Shown: piece after piece, positions 52,696 to 63,640 of the stretch
Layout: each line of letters opens with the position of its first letter
Position numbering within the stretch: the stretch's first letter is position 1
NCBI GenBank assembly: GCA_964016985.1
Contig: OZ024828.1
Location: forward strand, 87,908,399-87,972,398
Length of the DNA: 64,000 nt
Direction: 5' to 3'
Origin: Anodontia alba
Taxonomy: Eukaryota > Mollusca > Bivalvia > Lucinida > Lucinidae
Translations under genes and position numbers: made by a program
The notes under the pieces: generated by a model
Seen by the model: the letters and a program-made list of their open reading frames with translations, nothing else
Database searches by the model: none
What the model was told of the DNA's origin: nothing

Positions 52696-52991
52696 CATTA
52701 CGAAAACACGCCTATTCAAATATATAGAAAAATTCACCTCCAAAAACTGAAAATTTTCAGATAAAAAAAAACAAAACAAAACAAACTCTGATAGTTTTCA
52801 TATTTCTACTCAAAACATAGATTGTAGGTACTCGTTAGAACCGCCTTGGCGAGGCGGTTCTAACGAGTACCCACAATTGATGTTTTTGAGCAGAAATAAG
52901 AAAAATAATGTTTACCCCTGTAAACCCCAGTTTTACTATATAAAAGTGGGGTTTAAGGGGGTCAAAATTATATAGGCATGTTTTCGTAATG
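52696..52991 (+). mobile_element. Family A MITE, copy 20
   Basis: CATTACGAAAACACGCC to TGTTTTCGTAATG. The left shoulder has gained a (CAAAA)n run (about 52771-52787). Hairpin centre GCCTTGGCGAGGC. Confidence 0.9.
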
Positions 52992-53499
52992 GGCACAATT
53001 GTAACAACCGACATACAAAGAACTGCAACAGGAAAAAAAACGCCTTTGAAAGGTCAACAGAAACATGCTAATGGGTTTTCCAAAAGGATGTAACTTCGTT
53101 ATATTTTCAAGCTTTTAATTTACATCTTCCTACTGATTTCAGGATTTATTAAACTTATCCTATTCATTACACCGCAAAGAAAGCGCTTGCATCGACAAGC
53201 GATAATTTTCTTGCACTTAATGACATACAGCTTCTGATTTTTATCCCATTATTTCTGTCAAAGAAGAAATGATCCTGTGGTTTGAATAACACGTTTATCC
53301 GATAATTGGACAGATATCATACTCGTTTCTTTTCTTTAATGCTATCATTCTTTGACATGTGAAAATGATATTCTGATGAGACAATGCCACGGGTAATTGG
53401 GCAGTGCTTATGTTCATTTCCTTTCTTAATTGTTATCATTCGCTGAATGTGAAATTGATATTCTGTCGAGATCACGTCACAGGTGAAATGAGTATTTTG

Positions 53500-53779
53500 C
53501 ATTACGAAAACACGCCTATTCAAATATATATTCAAAATTTCACCACAAAAACTGAAAGTTTTCAGATAAAAAATTCTGATATTTTTCATATTCTTGCTCA
53601 AAACATAGATTGTGGGTACACGTTAGAACCGCCTCCTCGAGGTGGTTCTAACGTGCACCCACAATCTATGTTTTTGAGCAGAAATAAGAAAAATAATGTA
53701 TACCCCTGTAAACCCCAGTTTTACTATATAAAAGTGGGGTTTAAGGGGGTCAAAATTATATAGGTATGTTTTCGTGATG
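53500..53779 (+). mobile_element. Family A MITE, copy 21
   Basis: CATTACGAAAACACGCC to TGTTTTCGTGATG; hairpin tip GCCTCCTCGAGG with arms GTACACGTTAG / CTAACGTGCAC showing matched changes. The flanking base is G on both sides. The sequence to the left (53330-53480) has two ~110-bp diverged direct repeats around GAATGTGAAATTGATATTCTG. Confidence 0.92.
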
Positions 53780-53959
53780 GTACTGCTACTACATCTGATA
53801 AATTCTGGTTCTAGTGCCAGTTAGACGTCAAAAGTTTAACCAGTTCTGAAATTAGTGGCATAATGATGAAGAATATCTTTCTTGTTCTGTACTGCCACAC
53901 GCCATCGCTGATATTTGAGTAACTTTACGCTGTCGAACTTTTTCAAGTATGCACGTTAA

Positions 53960-54850
53960 GGTATATAAAATAAAAACATGATAGTGAATGATAATGTATG
54001 GTAGTGATAGGATGAAACTTCATCGGATAAAACAATCAAATTAATGACAAAACAAATGCCACATAGAAACCACCGACGCACAAAGAAAACTACAACATAG
54101 GAACTGCCTTGGAGGGCACAGTACAAAAAAAACTACACGTACGAGTATTAAACTAGTTTTACGAAAGCCCACGATTAAATCTGACGCAGCTCCAAATCAC
54201 AAATATATGTTCGGTCCGTGTAGGTGTCCTCTACCTCATCAGTGAAACATTACAGTGAAACACACATAGTCACAAATACAATTGACTCTCGTTATCTCGA
54301 CCTCGCTTATCTTGAATAACCACTTATCTCGAAGTGAAAATTTGGTCCCTGTTTTAACATAGAAATCTAACAACAGATAACAAAATATTGTGGAAAAGAG
54401 GAGAAATTGCTCCTCAGGCAATTTCTCATCTTTTCCACAATATTTGCAATATATCTGTAACCAGGAGGCAAATGACATATTCATTTGTTAAATGTGGTTG
54501 TTCGATCAATTGTTTTCCTCAATTCCGCAACTCTGATATATCGAGGTACGGATATCTCGAAGTGTTTAAAAGAGACCCTTGGAATTCGAGAAACAAGAGT
54601 CGACTGTACTGTGACGAAACAAAGCAAATTCCTCATTAACGATCGGAAGCCAAAACAGAAGAAAACCAAAAACTGCACCACGACGGACCCAATCACAGAC
54701 ATTAATAGTAAGACGCCAACATTCTGATACAGCTGGAGGAGGAAGCGTCATTTAGTCTAAGGACCGTCTCACCGTCGTGCAATTCAAGAGGGGGCAATGT
54801 TATCAACCCTAAATAGGTGACTAATATACCATGCATGCAGTTTGTCGCAG
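53960..54850 (-). repeat. Q/N interspersed repeat hosting F copy 4
   Basis: The left part (53990-54280: GAACTGCCTTGGAGGGCACAG, GATTAAATCTGACGCAGC, ACAAATATATGTTCGG) and right part (54610-54800: CATTTAGTCTAAGGACCGTC, CACCGTCGTGCAATTCAAG) are reverse matches to 47260-48050. F copy 4 lies between. Confidence 0.58.
54289..54606. mobile_element. Family F pogo-like MITE, copy 4
   Basis: CAATTGACTCTCGTTATCTC to GAAACAAGAGTCGACTG with TA on both sides. Centre hairpin GGAGAAATTGCTCCTCAGGC / GCAATTTCTCATC. 318 bp. Confidence 0.87.
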
Positions 54851-55431
54851 AATATCCGTTTTGTACTGTTTTAATTGTTCCGATAAATCAGTTTTGCCAA
54901 AACTCTATCTGAATTTAAGTCGCCATAACGCCGAAAGGCCTTCTTGCAGAAGTGCATTCAAACATATACGAGTACATTTGGACATTCAGAATGACGACGA
55001 TAAAAGTTAGAAAATATTTTACGTATTTTATGATACTGGTACCACTGCTTAAGCAGTTTGGCAGTTAAGTCAAAGCTATAGAATCAGGCCGCACTTTTAA
55101 GGGGTCAGTACTAAAAAAAGAATAAACATAAATTTGGCGATTGCCAGTGTTATTGTTTGTCTGAGATGCAGTTAAACGCTAGATTTGATGCAACTTTGTA
55201 TGATCTTAATGATGGTTTCTGAAATTAGGAAAATGTTAGGAAGCGTTTGTCACAACCGACGGTCACAGCTTGTGAAAATGGGGACGGAATGCTAGGATTG
55301 ATTTAAAGGTGAACATACCCGTATAAATGGACTGACGGACGGGCATAAAATCGGACGCACATCTCGTAGCTGCATGTGCGACACAATTTACTTTTCGCAG
55401 AAATTATTTTGAAAGATTCATAATGACTTTC
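54851..55431. other. Non-coding stretch
   Basis: Nothing recognised. Confidence 0.4.
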
Positions 55432-55711
55432 CATCACAAAAACATGCCTATATAATGTTGACCCCATTAAACCCCACTTTTATATAGCAAAACTGGGGTT
55501 TACAGGGGCATACATCATTGTTCTTATTTCTGCTCAAAAACATAGATTGTGGGTACCCGTTAGAACCGCCTCATCGACGCGGTTCTAACGAGTACCCACA
55601 ATCTATGTTTTGAGCAGAAATACGAAAAATATCAGAAATTTTGGTCTGAAATTTTTACGATTTTTGGTGGTAAAACTTTCAGTATATTTGAATAGGCGTG
55701 TTTTCGTAATG
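55432..55711 (-). mobile_element. Family A MITE, copy 22
   Basis: CATCACAAAAACATGCC to TGTTTTCGTAATG; hairpin CCGCCTCATCGACGCGG has one mispair. The flanking base is C on both sides. Confidence 0.92.
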
Positions 55712-56199
55712 CGCAGCTTTTGTGCCTACGTGCATGTTTTCTTATTTAATGTGTCTTTATTATTGTGTCCCCGAACACTGAAGTAGAACTGAGCGTTTAT
55801 ATTATGTCTGAATGTTTTTCTTCAGAAACCGAGATGAATGCATACAGATTCCTTCTAAATGAATTACAACTCCTTTGAGAGCATTTAAACTTTTAAGCGA
55901 TTGATGTCTAGTAAATTGGAGAACATTAAGATATCATAGTCTATAAAGTCACTTTAAACGACAGTTCACTATCAATGCCAGAAAAAGGCACCCTTGATCC
56001 CACGATGTTCATCACGAAAACATGTCAATATACGAGGGTCCTGCAAAAAGTTCTGTCACTAATAGGCTTCCTAAGTTTTATCCCAGGTATATTTTAAAAT
56101 GCTTCACTGCACTTGAATGGTGTGTTGAATAGCTAACGATACCCGTTTATTTCGTCCAAATTGCTTTCCAACTGACCGAGTTATTTTAAATTGAAATAG

Positions 56200-56556
56200 A
56201 TGCAGTCATATACACTGACCAATTTACTTGTTACATTGGAACATGGACCAAGCAAAGGATGGTCAGGAGTCCACCTTTTACATGACAATGCCTCCTCTCA
56301 TAAGTGTGAGGTTGTTATGTCTTTTTTGGCTTCTGAAAAGGTGAAAGTTTTAAACCACCCACCTTATTCACCTGACCTGAGTCCCTATGACTTCTTTTTA
56401 TTTCCAAGGCTTAAGAAAATGCTTTCTGGAAATAAGTATACGTCTAGAAGTTCTCTTTGCAGCGCTATTTATCAGTGTCTCCAACAGATACCAAAAGAAG
56501 ACTATTTATCTGCTTTTCGCGACTGGGTAAAAAGGTTACAAAATGTGTTTCAGTAA
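56200..56556 (+). pseudogene. mariner transposase C-terminal fragment
   Basis: 119 open codons containing WSGVHLLHDNASSHKC (second catalytic Asp in HDN) and HPPYSPDLSPYDFFLFPRLK (third catalytic Asp in YDFFLFP), spacing as in DD34D mariner transposases. It ends with RDWVKRLQNVFQ and a stop, the usual mariner C-terminus style. The DNA-binding domain and first Asp are deleted, so it cannot act; the apparent start codon is incidental. The undamaged fragment suggests a fairly recent deletion derivative. Confidence 0.92.
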
Positions 56557-56590
56557 AGGGGGAATACTTTAAAGGTTTGTAATAAAAACA

Positions 56591-56793
56591 GGGCCTGACA
56601 AATCCATTGCCAAGCTGCCCGGACATTGCCAAGCTGCCCGGGACAAGTCCAAATTTTGGCTGGGCAAGTGATTTTTTATTTCACTTGCCCAGAAAAATGT
56701 ATAGAATATATAGGGAATATTGTAATTCCAGCCATTTTCAAAATGCTGTGGAATGCCGGGCAAGTGGCTGAAACTTGGATTTGTCAGGCCCTG
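56591..56793. mobile_element. hAT-type MITE inside the mariner
   Basis: GGGCCTGACAAATCCA and TTGGATTTGTCAGGCCCTG are inverted. TAAAAACA is found at 56583-56590 and 56794-56801 (8-bp direct repeat, as for hAT), the left one overlapping the CA of a CAGGGCC-type end. Inside is a tandem duplication of TTGCCAAGCTGCCCGG and complementary CACTTGCCC / GGGCAAGTG words. Confidence 0.82.
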
Positions 56794-57121
56794 TAAAAAC
56801 ATGTTTGATAAAACGTAGCACTGAAGTAATCCGAACCCAGTGACAAAACATTTTGCAGGACCCTCGTAATGTTGACCCCTTTAAACCCCACTTTTATATA
56901 ATAAAACTGGGGTTTACAGGGGTATATTATTTTTTCTTATTTCTGCTCAAAAACGTGGATTGTGGGTTCTCGTTTGAAACGCCTCGCCAAGGCGGGTTCT
57001 CACAAGTACCACAATTTATGTTTTGAGCAGAAATATGTAAAATATCAGAATTTTTATCTGAAAATTTTCATTTTTGGCGGTAAAATTCTCAGTATATTTG
57101 AATTGGCTTGTTTTTGTAATG

Positions 57122-57715
57122 TCATGCAGACCAGTGGCTTAGTTTTCAGGAAATGCGAGGAGTCCTTTCCTGTTTACTTATTTATAACAAGTGGACTCTT
57201 CTACCTCTTTTTGGGGGCAGGTCCATGTCTAACTGAGGGTTTGTTTGGTTTATTATTATAATTTATATTAAAATCCATGTCGTAAATAGGTACTGAATGA
57301 GGTAGGTACAAAAATATAAGTTCTTCAATTCATGATGTCTTGTGACGTAGGTGAAAAAAAAAAAAGCAGCAATATAACAATATACGAGACAGTTTTTCCT
57401 ACATTTTATTTCAAGTCAATGTAAACTTTACATTCATACTGATCATTACAAAATTATAACATACATCTTTAAATACAGCACTTTTATATAGTAATAATTA
57501 TTTATATTATTTGTATTTTATTTAGCCAGTTGCTGCCAAGACATAGCAAGGAATAGAAATAGCTAGAACTATAAATTAAACCCGATTTACATATTAGTTC
57601 CAGTAACGCTTTGCATGTTGTAAAGAATATACCAAAAATATTTATTACTGCCCAAAAAAGGGATTTACATTTCATTTGAATTATTTCCTTAGTTGACAAT
57701 TCCCATAAAATATCA
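57122..57715. other. Non-coding stretch
   Basis: AT-rich; nothing recognised. Confidence 0.4.
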
Positions 57716-57950
57716 AACGTTTTTATTGTTGTTGTTTTTTGTTGTTGTTATTGTTGTTGTTGTTGTTGTTGTTTTTGTGTGTTTTTATTTTATTTTATTT
57801 TTTGTATGTGTGTGTTTTTTTTCCTTTTCTTTTTTTTTGTGTGTATGTTTGTTGTTGTTTTTTTTTTTTTTTGTTTTTTTTTTGTTTTGTTGTTGTTGTT
57901 TTTTTGTTGTTGTTGTTGTTTTTTCAGTTTTTTTTCTGAGAAAGTAAAGA
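57716..57950. repeat. T/G-only low-complexity tract
   Basis: About 230 bases of T and TTG/TTTG runs with almost no A or C on the plus strand. Long frames here encode only Phe/Val/Cys/Leu (or Lys/Asn/Gln/Thr on the other strand) and are not genes. Confidence 0.93.
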
Positions 57951-59560
57951 AAATACTGTGGACACATTTTTCTTGGAGAAATAAGAGATATAAAAATAAG
58001 CTGTCTCAGTCATTAGTCTTATCGTTGATACGAGACTGGACCCAACAAAATCTAGTACACTTTCAATAAACAAGACAGGTAGAGGCCCAATGGGGGAATT
58101 TAGAGCTTGTATATTAGTCTGGCCCATACATATCGCCTCCAATATATATATTGCCCCTCTGACGGCCTCTTTACCACCCACGCACCCACCCGCCCCCTGC
58201 TGGGATCCCATAATCACCTCTATATGACCTGTGTGATATGCCTTTGATCTCTCTTGCATAAGGCCAAAAAATCATGAGTGAGTGATACCATTTTTGGTCT
58301 CATTTTAACCGTCTTAAAGGACGTATTGTGAAATGTTTTGTTAAATTTTAATTCCACACACAAAGCATTACTTCTACGAAAGACAATACAAAGCACAACT
58401 TAGCACTGTTCCAACTCATAAGTTTCATAATTCTTTTGAGTTTTTTTTTTTTTTTTTTACTATGATGTGATGTGCAACTGATTTTTATTTTTTGGATTCA
58501 GCTATTTTTGACAGTTACAGCCCTTTCGGATCAAGATTTTCCATCTGCAAGCTTGTTTCTGCAACTCTTCCTACATCTTTCATGAGATTCTCTTGAAATT
58601 TTGCTGATTTTCTTCCTATGGGCACCTGATTTTTGGATTTTGGGTTCAACTATGTTTTGACAGAGGGCCCTTTAAGACGTTTAGAATTTCTATCCATAAG
58701 GCTTGTGTCCGCTGTAGCGTGAGATTTGTCAGACCATGAGATCTTTCAGACCGGAAGTCTGAAACCGGAAATACCTGACGGAACTCACGCTGCGTGTATG
58801 AGATCTTTCAGATCATGAGAAATGTCAGAACGTCTAACGAAATTATTCAAAATACCAAGGTTTACAAATTAAAGAAAGATTTAAGCTAATCGTTTTTCAG
58901 TGAAAAAAATATGTTACTAAAAATAAAATCCTAATAACCCCTACAGTCTAACATACACATAAAGTAAATACAAACAGAGTTCGTCTTCGGCATATCTGTT
59001 ATAAAATTGAATTTTAAATTCATAATTCTACACCGTGAAAAATAAACCATATAAATAAACAAAAAAAAAACAAACAAAAAACTGTCCTCTCTGTTCGTAT
59101 ATAGCATTCATGTCTTACTGTATCCTAGATAAACAGGCAGGTAAGAGTTGACAACTGGTATATCCACAGGACTGTACTAAAATACAAATCACGAGTACAT
59201 CAATCTATTCTTATTAATGATAAAATATTGTTGATGGATCGATCAATTTTATCGATGCAGCAGTAGTTCTATACATGTGAAAATAAAGCTGATGATGATG
59301 AAAACATGAAATAAGTATGGCAATGCAAAGCAACAAAACCCGTTTACCGATAACTGATATGTGCACTGATATTTTTTATCAGCTTATGTATCTATAATGT
59401 TGTACCAATACATATAGCAGTAGACCAGTAATATGTCAGTGCATCAACATAATATCCTTACACCGATAAAACCATTCGTATGTTGATAAAGATGCATGGG
59501 TACATTATAATAATTGTAGGTGAATATTATAATTTGAAAGTCCTGGCAAATGTTCATCAT
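57951..59560. other. Non-coding stretch with GAGATCTTTCAGA repeats
   Basis: No gene. At about 58735-58835 there are repeated ATGAGATCTTTCAGA words and the small palindrome CCGGAAGTCTGAAACCGG; also GTGAG / CTCACGC complementary words. Otherwise single-copy-looking. Confidence 0.4.
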
Positions 59561-59569
59561 TTAATAGAC

Positions 59570-61050
59570 TTGTCACCAGTAATAATGCTGAATCTGAAGT
59601 ATATATATTTTATCAGTACACTTATTTGGTAAATCAAAATGACAATTTTTAATTAATTGATGCATAGATTAATCAATTTGTAATTTTACTTTCCTTTTTT
59701 ACAGTTTCGACTTAAGCAAGTTGCAGGTCCATCTGTAAAATATTGCTAAAATTTATCCATGCAGTATAAATTAATTTTATCCATGCAGTATAAATTATAT
59801 CGGTTTCATTGATTTGGTAAATCAAAATGACAATTTTTTATTAATTGATGCATAGATTAATCAATTTGTAATTTATTATTTTACTTTTCCCTTTTACAGT
59901 TTCGACTTAAGCAAGTTGTCTGTCCATCTGTAAAATATTGCTAAAATTTATCCATGCAGTATAAATTAATTTTATCCATGCGGTATAAATTATATTGGTT
60001 TTATTGATTCGGTAACTCAAAATGACAATTTTAATGAATCGATTTATCGCTTATAATTGTTTTACTCTTCACTTTTGGCTATTTCCTCTTAAGCAAGGTG
60101 TCGGCCAACCTGTAAAAAATATTGGAACATTGCTAAAACATATTCATGCAGTTTAAATGTTTTCAGTTCATTGATTTGGCAACTCAAAATGACAAAATTG
60201 ATGTCATTCATTACAATGTGATCTATTTGTAATTATTTTACTTTTCACTTTTGGGTGTTTGACTTAAGCAAGTTGTCGGTCCACCGGTAAAAAATATTTC
60301 ATTGCTAAATATATTCATGCAGTATAAATTTTATCGTTGCACTCAAAATGATCGATGCATTGCCTAATCGATTTGTAATTATTTTACTTTTAACTTTTGC
60401 ATATTTGACTTAAGCAAGTTGTCTGTCCACCTGTAAAAAATATATGAATTGCAAAATATAGTCATGCAGTATAAATTTTATTGGTGTACTCAAAATGACA
60501 ATTTGGATGAATCGATGCATTGCCAAATCGATTTGTAATTATTTCACTTTTCAGTTTTGGATATTTGAATTAAGCAAGTTGTCAGTCCACCTGTAAAAAT
60601 ATTTGAATTGCTAAATATATTCATGCAGTATAAATTTTATCGGTGTACTCAAAATGTTAATTTGGATGAATCCATGCATCGCCTAACCGATTCGTAATTA
60701 TTTTACTTATCGCTTTCGGATATTCGACTTAAGCAAGTTCTTGGGGCAAGTCCTCGATTAAATGATTTGCCGTGTAATTATTTCACTTTTCGCTTCTGGA
60801 TAATGGACAAAGCAAGTTGTCAGTTCACCTGTAAAAACTATTAGAACAGGGTAGATTTTATTCATGTAGTATATTTTTTTTCGGTTCATAGATGTGGTAA
60901 CTCAAAATGACAATTTTGATTAATCGATGCATCAACTGATCAATTCATAATTAGTAAAATGTTTTACTTTTGGATTTTCGACTTAAGCAAGTTGTCAGTC
61001 CATGTATAAAAATATTAGACTGTCTATAAAATTTATCCTTGCACTATAAT
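59570..61050. repeat. ~150-190-bp tandem repeat, eight to nine diverged units
   Basis: Units contain TTCGACTTAAGCAAGTTG, GTCCACCTGTAAAAAATATT, TTCATGCAGTATAAATTTTA, ACTCAAAATGACAATTTGG and GAATCGATGCATTGCCTAAT. AAGCAAGTTG-type words recur at about 59714, 59911, 60093, 60267, 60412, 60577, 60737, 60812 and 60985, with irregular spacing. No preserved frame. Ends directly at the 61057 inverted repeat. Confidence 0.88.
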
Positions 61051-61056
61051 ATTATA

Positions 61057-62150
61057 TGGCAAGCCGTTTTACTCTTTATTAAGCAAAACAGATGTCTTAT
61101 ATATTATTTAATATAGGATATAAGATATCTCATATACTAATATTGATATTTTATATACTATATTAAATATCTTACATCCTATATCAGATATCTGATATAA
61201 TATATGAGATATCTTATTTAATTCTGCATATGTTATCTAATTTACCATATAAGATATCTTATTTATTATATAAGATGTCTCATTTATTAATATAGATATC
61301 TAATATACTAAATAAGATATCTTATATACTAAATGAGATATCTTATAAAGCCTATCAGATATCTTATATAGCATATTAGATATCTTATTTATCAATTCAG
61401 ATATCTTATATAGCATATTAGATATCTTAATTGACATATAAGATATCTATTTTATATTTTATATAAGATATCTAATACAGGATATGATATCTGAATTAGT
61501 ATATCTGATATCTTACATCTTATATAAGATGTCTGATATATCATATTAGATATCTTATTTAATTCCACATATATCTTATTTACCATATAAGATACCTTAT
61601 TTGTTAAATATCTAATATATTAATATAGATATCTGATATACTAAATAAGATATCTGATATACTAAATGAGATATCTTATTTAATAGAATAATACATATCT
61701 TCTTTAGTAAATAAGATATCTTATATCCTATATAAGATATCTTATATAGCATATCAGATATTTTATATAGCATATAAAATATCTTATATGCCAATTAAGA
61801 TATCTTATATAGCATATCAGATATCTTATACAGCATACAAGATATCTTAACTGACATATGATATCTTATTTATATAAGATCAGTCTTTGCGAAAACTGCA
61901 GGACTGTCTGACAAAACCGGCAAATTTTCATTCTGTCCTGAAGAAAAGCAGTTTGTCTGACAAATATCTTGTGATTTCTGGCAAATCGAGATAGTAATTT
62001 GATAACAGACAAGCCTCCTGTCCTGCAGAATTTTATTTTGTCCTGTCAAAAATTTCAGTTTGCCTGACAGCTGTCCTACATCTGTTGGAAAGATTTCCCG
62101 AAGACTGTAAGATATCTGATTTATAGAATATATAGTAAAACGGCTTGCCA
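61057..62150. mobile_element. Inverted-repeat element filled with GATATC repeats
   Basis: TGGCAAGCCGTTTTACT at the left and AGTAAAACGGCTTGCCA at the right are exact inverted 17-mers 1094 bp apart. From 61078 to 61880 nearly every 10-25 bases has AGATATCTTATATA-like words, self-complementary on a fine scale. The right part contains a second element (61881-62107). No clear target duplication. Could be a DNA transposon whose interior was replaced by a spreading repeat. Confidence 0.75.
61881..62107. mobile_element. MITE nested in the GATATC element
   Basis: CAGTCTTTGCGAAAACTGC and TTTCCCGAAGACTG are inverted relatives; ACTGTCTGACA / TGCCTGACAGCTGTCC inside. TAAGAT is on both sides, compatible with an eroded hAT-type 8-bp duplication. 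Interior carries repeated CTGTCTGACAAA / TTTGTCCTGTC words. Confidence 0.68.
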
Positions 62151-62930
62151 CAACTTTATACATTCACAGGTATAATTGGTTTCGAATGATCTGCAGACGA
62201 ATACATACGTTTCCAATTTGAATGATTTCATTTTTTATTTTTTATTCCTGGGCCATACAGTAAAGATGTCATAGCAAAACATGATAAATGACACTTATTA
62301 CCATGTACAAAAAGAAGAAAACCTTCTTTTAATACTCTTTTCATAATGATACAGATGTACATGCAATTCATTTGCAGATCTTAAAAGTGTTATAAAATCT
62401 GTTTTCAGCAAAAGTCCAGTTGTCTCTGAAAAAGTTTTCCACTTAAAAATTTTTTTTATTTGGTCAGAATTTTTGTGGGGGCAGGTGGAATTAGAATCTA
62501 ATAATTAATTTTCTCTGGCCTAATTGAAAAAAAAAACTGTCATTTTGACAAAAATATTTTTTTCACATCATACTTCTTCCTGCACTCAATACGCCTGTAA
62601 CGAGTCAGTGTTGTTTCAACAAATATTTTGAGACAAGCTGATTTCACCATGCATGCACCATACAGTCATGCCAAAGCTAATTTTCCAAAAGAACAAAGGG
62701 AATTGACCATAACCTATTTTGCTCTACAGCAACACCACATCAGTATCAACATTTATGCAAAATATGAAAATATCATATTCTATCTAATTACCACACTGTG
62801 CACTTAGGTTTTTAAAAATTACTCTGAAAACTTGTGATACAATACATGTATGTATCTACCTACTAAGTGTATATCATCAAAGGACTTATTTGATGATGTT
62901 TATGTGATTTTTTTTTCTTATTTTCTTTAT
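62151..62930. other. Non-coding stretch
   Basis: Nothing recognised. Confidence 0.4.
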
Positions 62931-62933
62931 AAA

Positions 62934-63010
62934 GCATATGTTGTGGGTCGTAATTTGAATTGCATCATCATGTCCATGCAATTCAAATTGGTGCCCACAA
63001 CATTTGCATT
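62934..63010. repeat. Hairpin, CATATGTTGTGGG arms
   Basis: GCATATGTTGTGGG pairs with CCCACAACATTTGC; inner AATTTGAATTGCAT / ATGCAATTCAAATT. The outer arms resemble the shoulder of the family A-type hairpin (ACATAG-TGTGGG), but the inner part is different. Confidence 0.7.
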
Positions 63011-63559
63011 AAAAAAAGAAACTGACAAAAAATACACTGGCTGTAAGTAATCTGAAGACTACGGAATAGCTTGACTCTGCACTTATAGGGGTATCTGTGG
63101 TAATAAGGTTGAATACGGTTTTCCTCAAACTATTAGGCAAGATTAGAAGCAGAAACCAAAATGCCTTTTCAAGAATTACAAAGGGAATTTTAAATAACAG
63201 TAAAAGAATTAACCCCTAGACCCTTATTTTTATCTGACAGCAACATCTTATCAATATCAACAAAATTTATGCAAAATATGAAAAGATTCCTTAAACTACT
63301 TAGTAAGATGAGAAGCAGATCCTAAAACAGACAGACATATGGACAGGCAACATAACAACAGTATACCCCTCTCCTGCCACACAAACACATTTTGCGTTTG
63401 TGTGAGGGTTAAAAAGTCATTGAAAAATAAAGTCAAAGATTTAGGAAGAAAACAAAATTCTATCCAATTCTGTGACTTATCTCAAACAAAAACATATCTC
63501 CAGATAAGATGATTTTTGATGGATTTTTTTTTTTCATTATTATTTTATATATATATAAA

Positions 63560-63640
63560 TAACAACATGCTGAGAGTTTTCATTAGAAGAAGCCTCAGTG
63601 AGATACTTCTAATGAGTAATCATAACATGTTTTCTTGCAA
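63560..63640. repeat. Hairpin related to the GCCTC cassette
   Basis: AACATGCTGAGAGTTTTCATTAG pairs loosely with CTAATGAGTAATCATAACATG; tip GAAGAAGCCTCAGTGAGATACTTC. Followed by AGAGAAATAAATATCTTGG and CTGGAGCAGGGGTATA, resembling the right shoulder of the hAT MITE at 5755. A second weak version is at about 63751-63820. Confidence 0.6.

Larger units (their letters stand above)
56033..56866 (+). mobile_element. mariner-type element, internally deleted, with nested hAT MITE
   Basis: Ends CGAGGGTCCTGCAAAAAGTT and TTTTGCAGGACCCTCG; TA on both sides (56031-56032, 56867-56868). 834 bp including a 203-bp hAT-type MITE; about two thirds of a normal mariner is missing, chiefly the N-terminal half of the transposase. 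Its ends differ from those of the mariner at 45330, so a different subfamily. Confidence 0.93.
56010..57121 (-). mobile_element. Family A MITE, copy 23, split by a mariner
   Basis: CATCACGAAAACATGTCAAT at the left, TTGACCCCTTTAAACCCC after the guest, and TGTTTTTGTAATG at the right. The TATATAATGTTGACC segment of the A consensus is split at a TA. Hairpin eroded (AAACGCCTCGCCAAGGCGGG). The flanking base is T on both sides. Without the guest about 276 bp. Confidence 0.92.

Noticed and set aside
12359..53763. Recurring small frames with YSLEPPRRGGSN-like peptides on both strands
   Set aside because: They translate the family A hairpin and shoulders at many sites and have no start, splice or conservation logic of a gene.
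57693..58069. Open frames rich in Phe/Val/Cys/Leu
   Set aside because: Low-complexity T/G tract; not a membrane protein.
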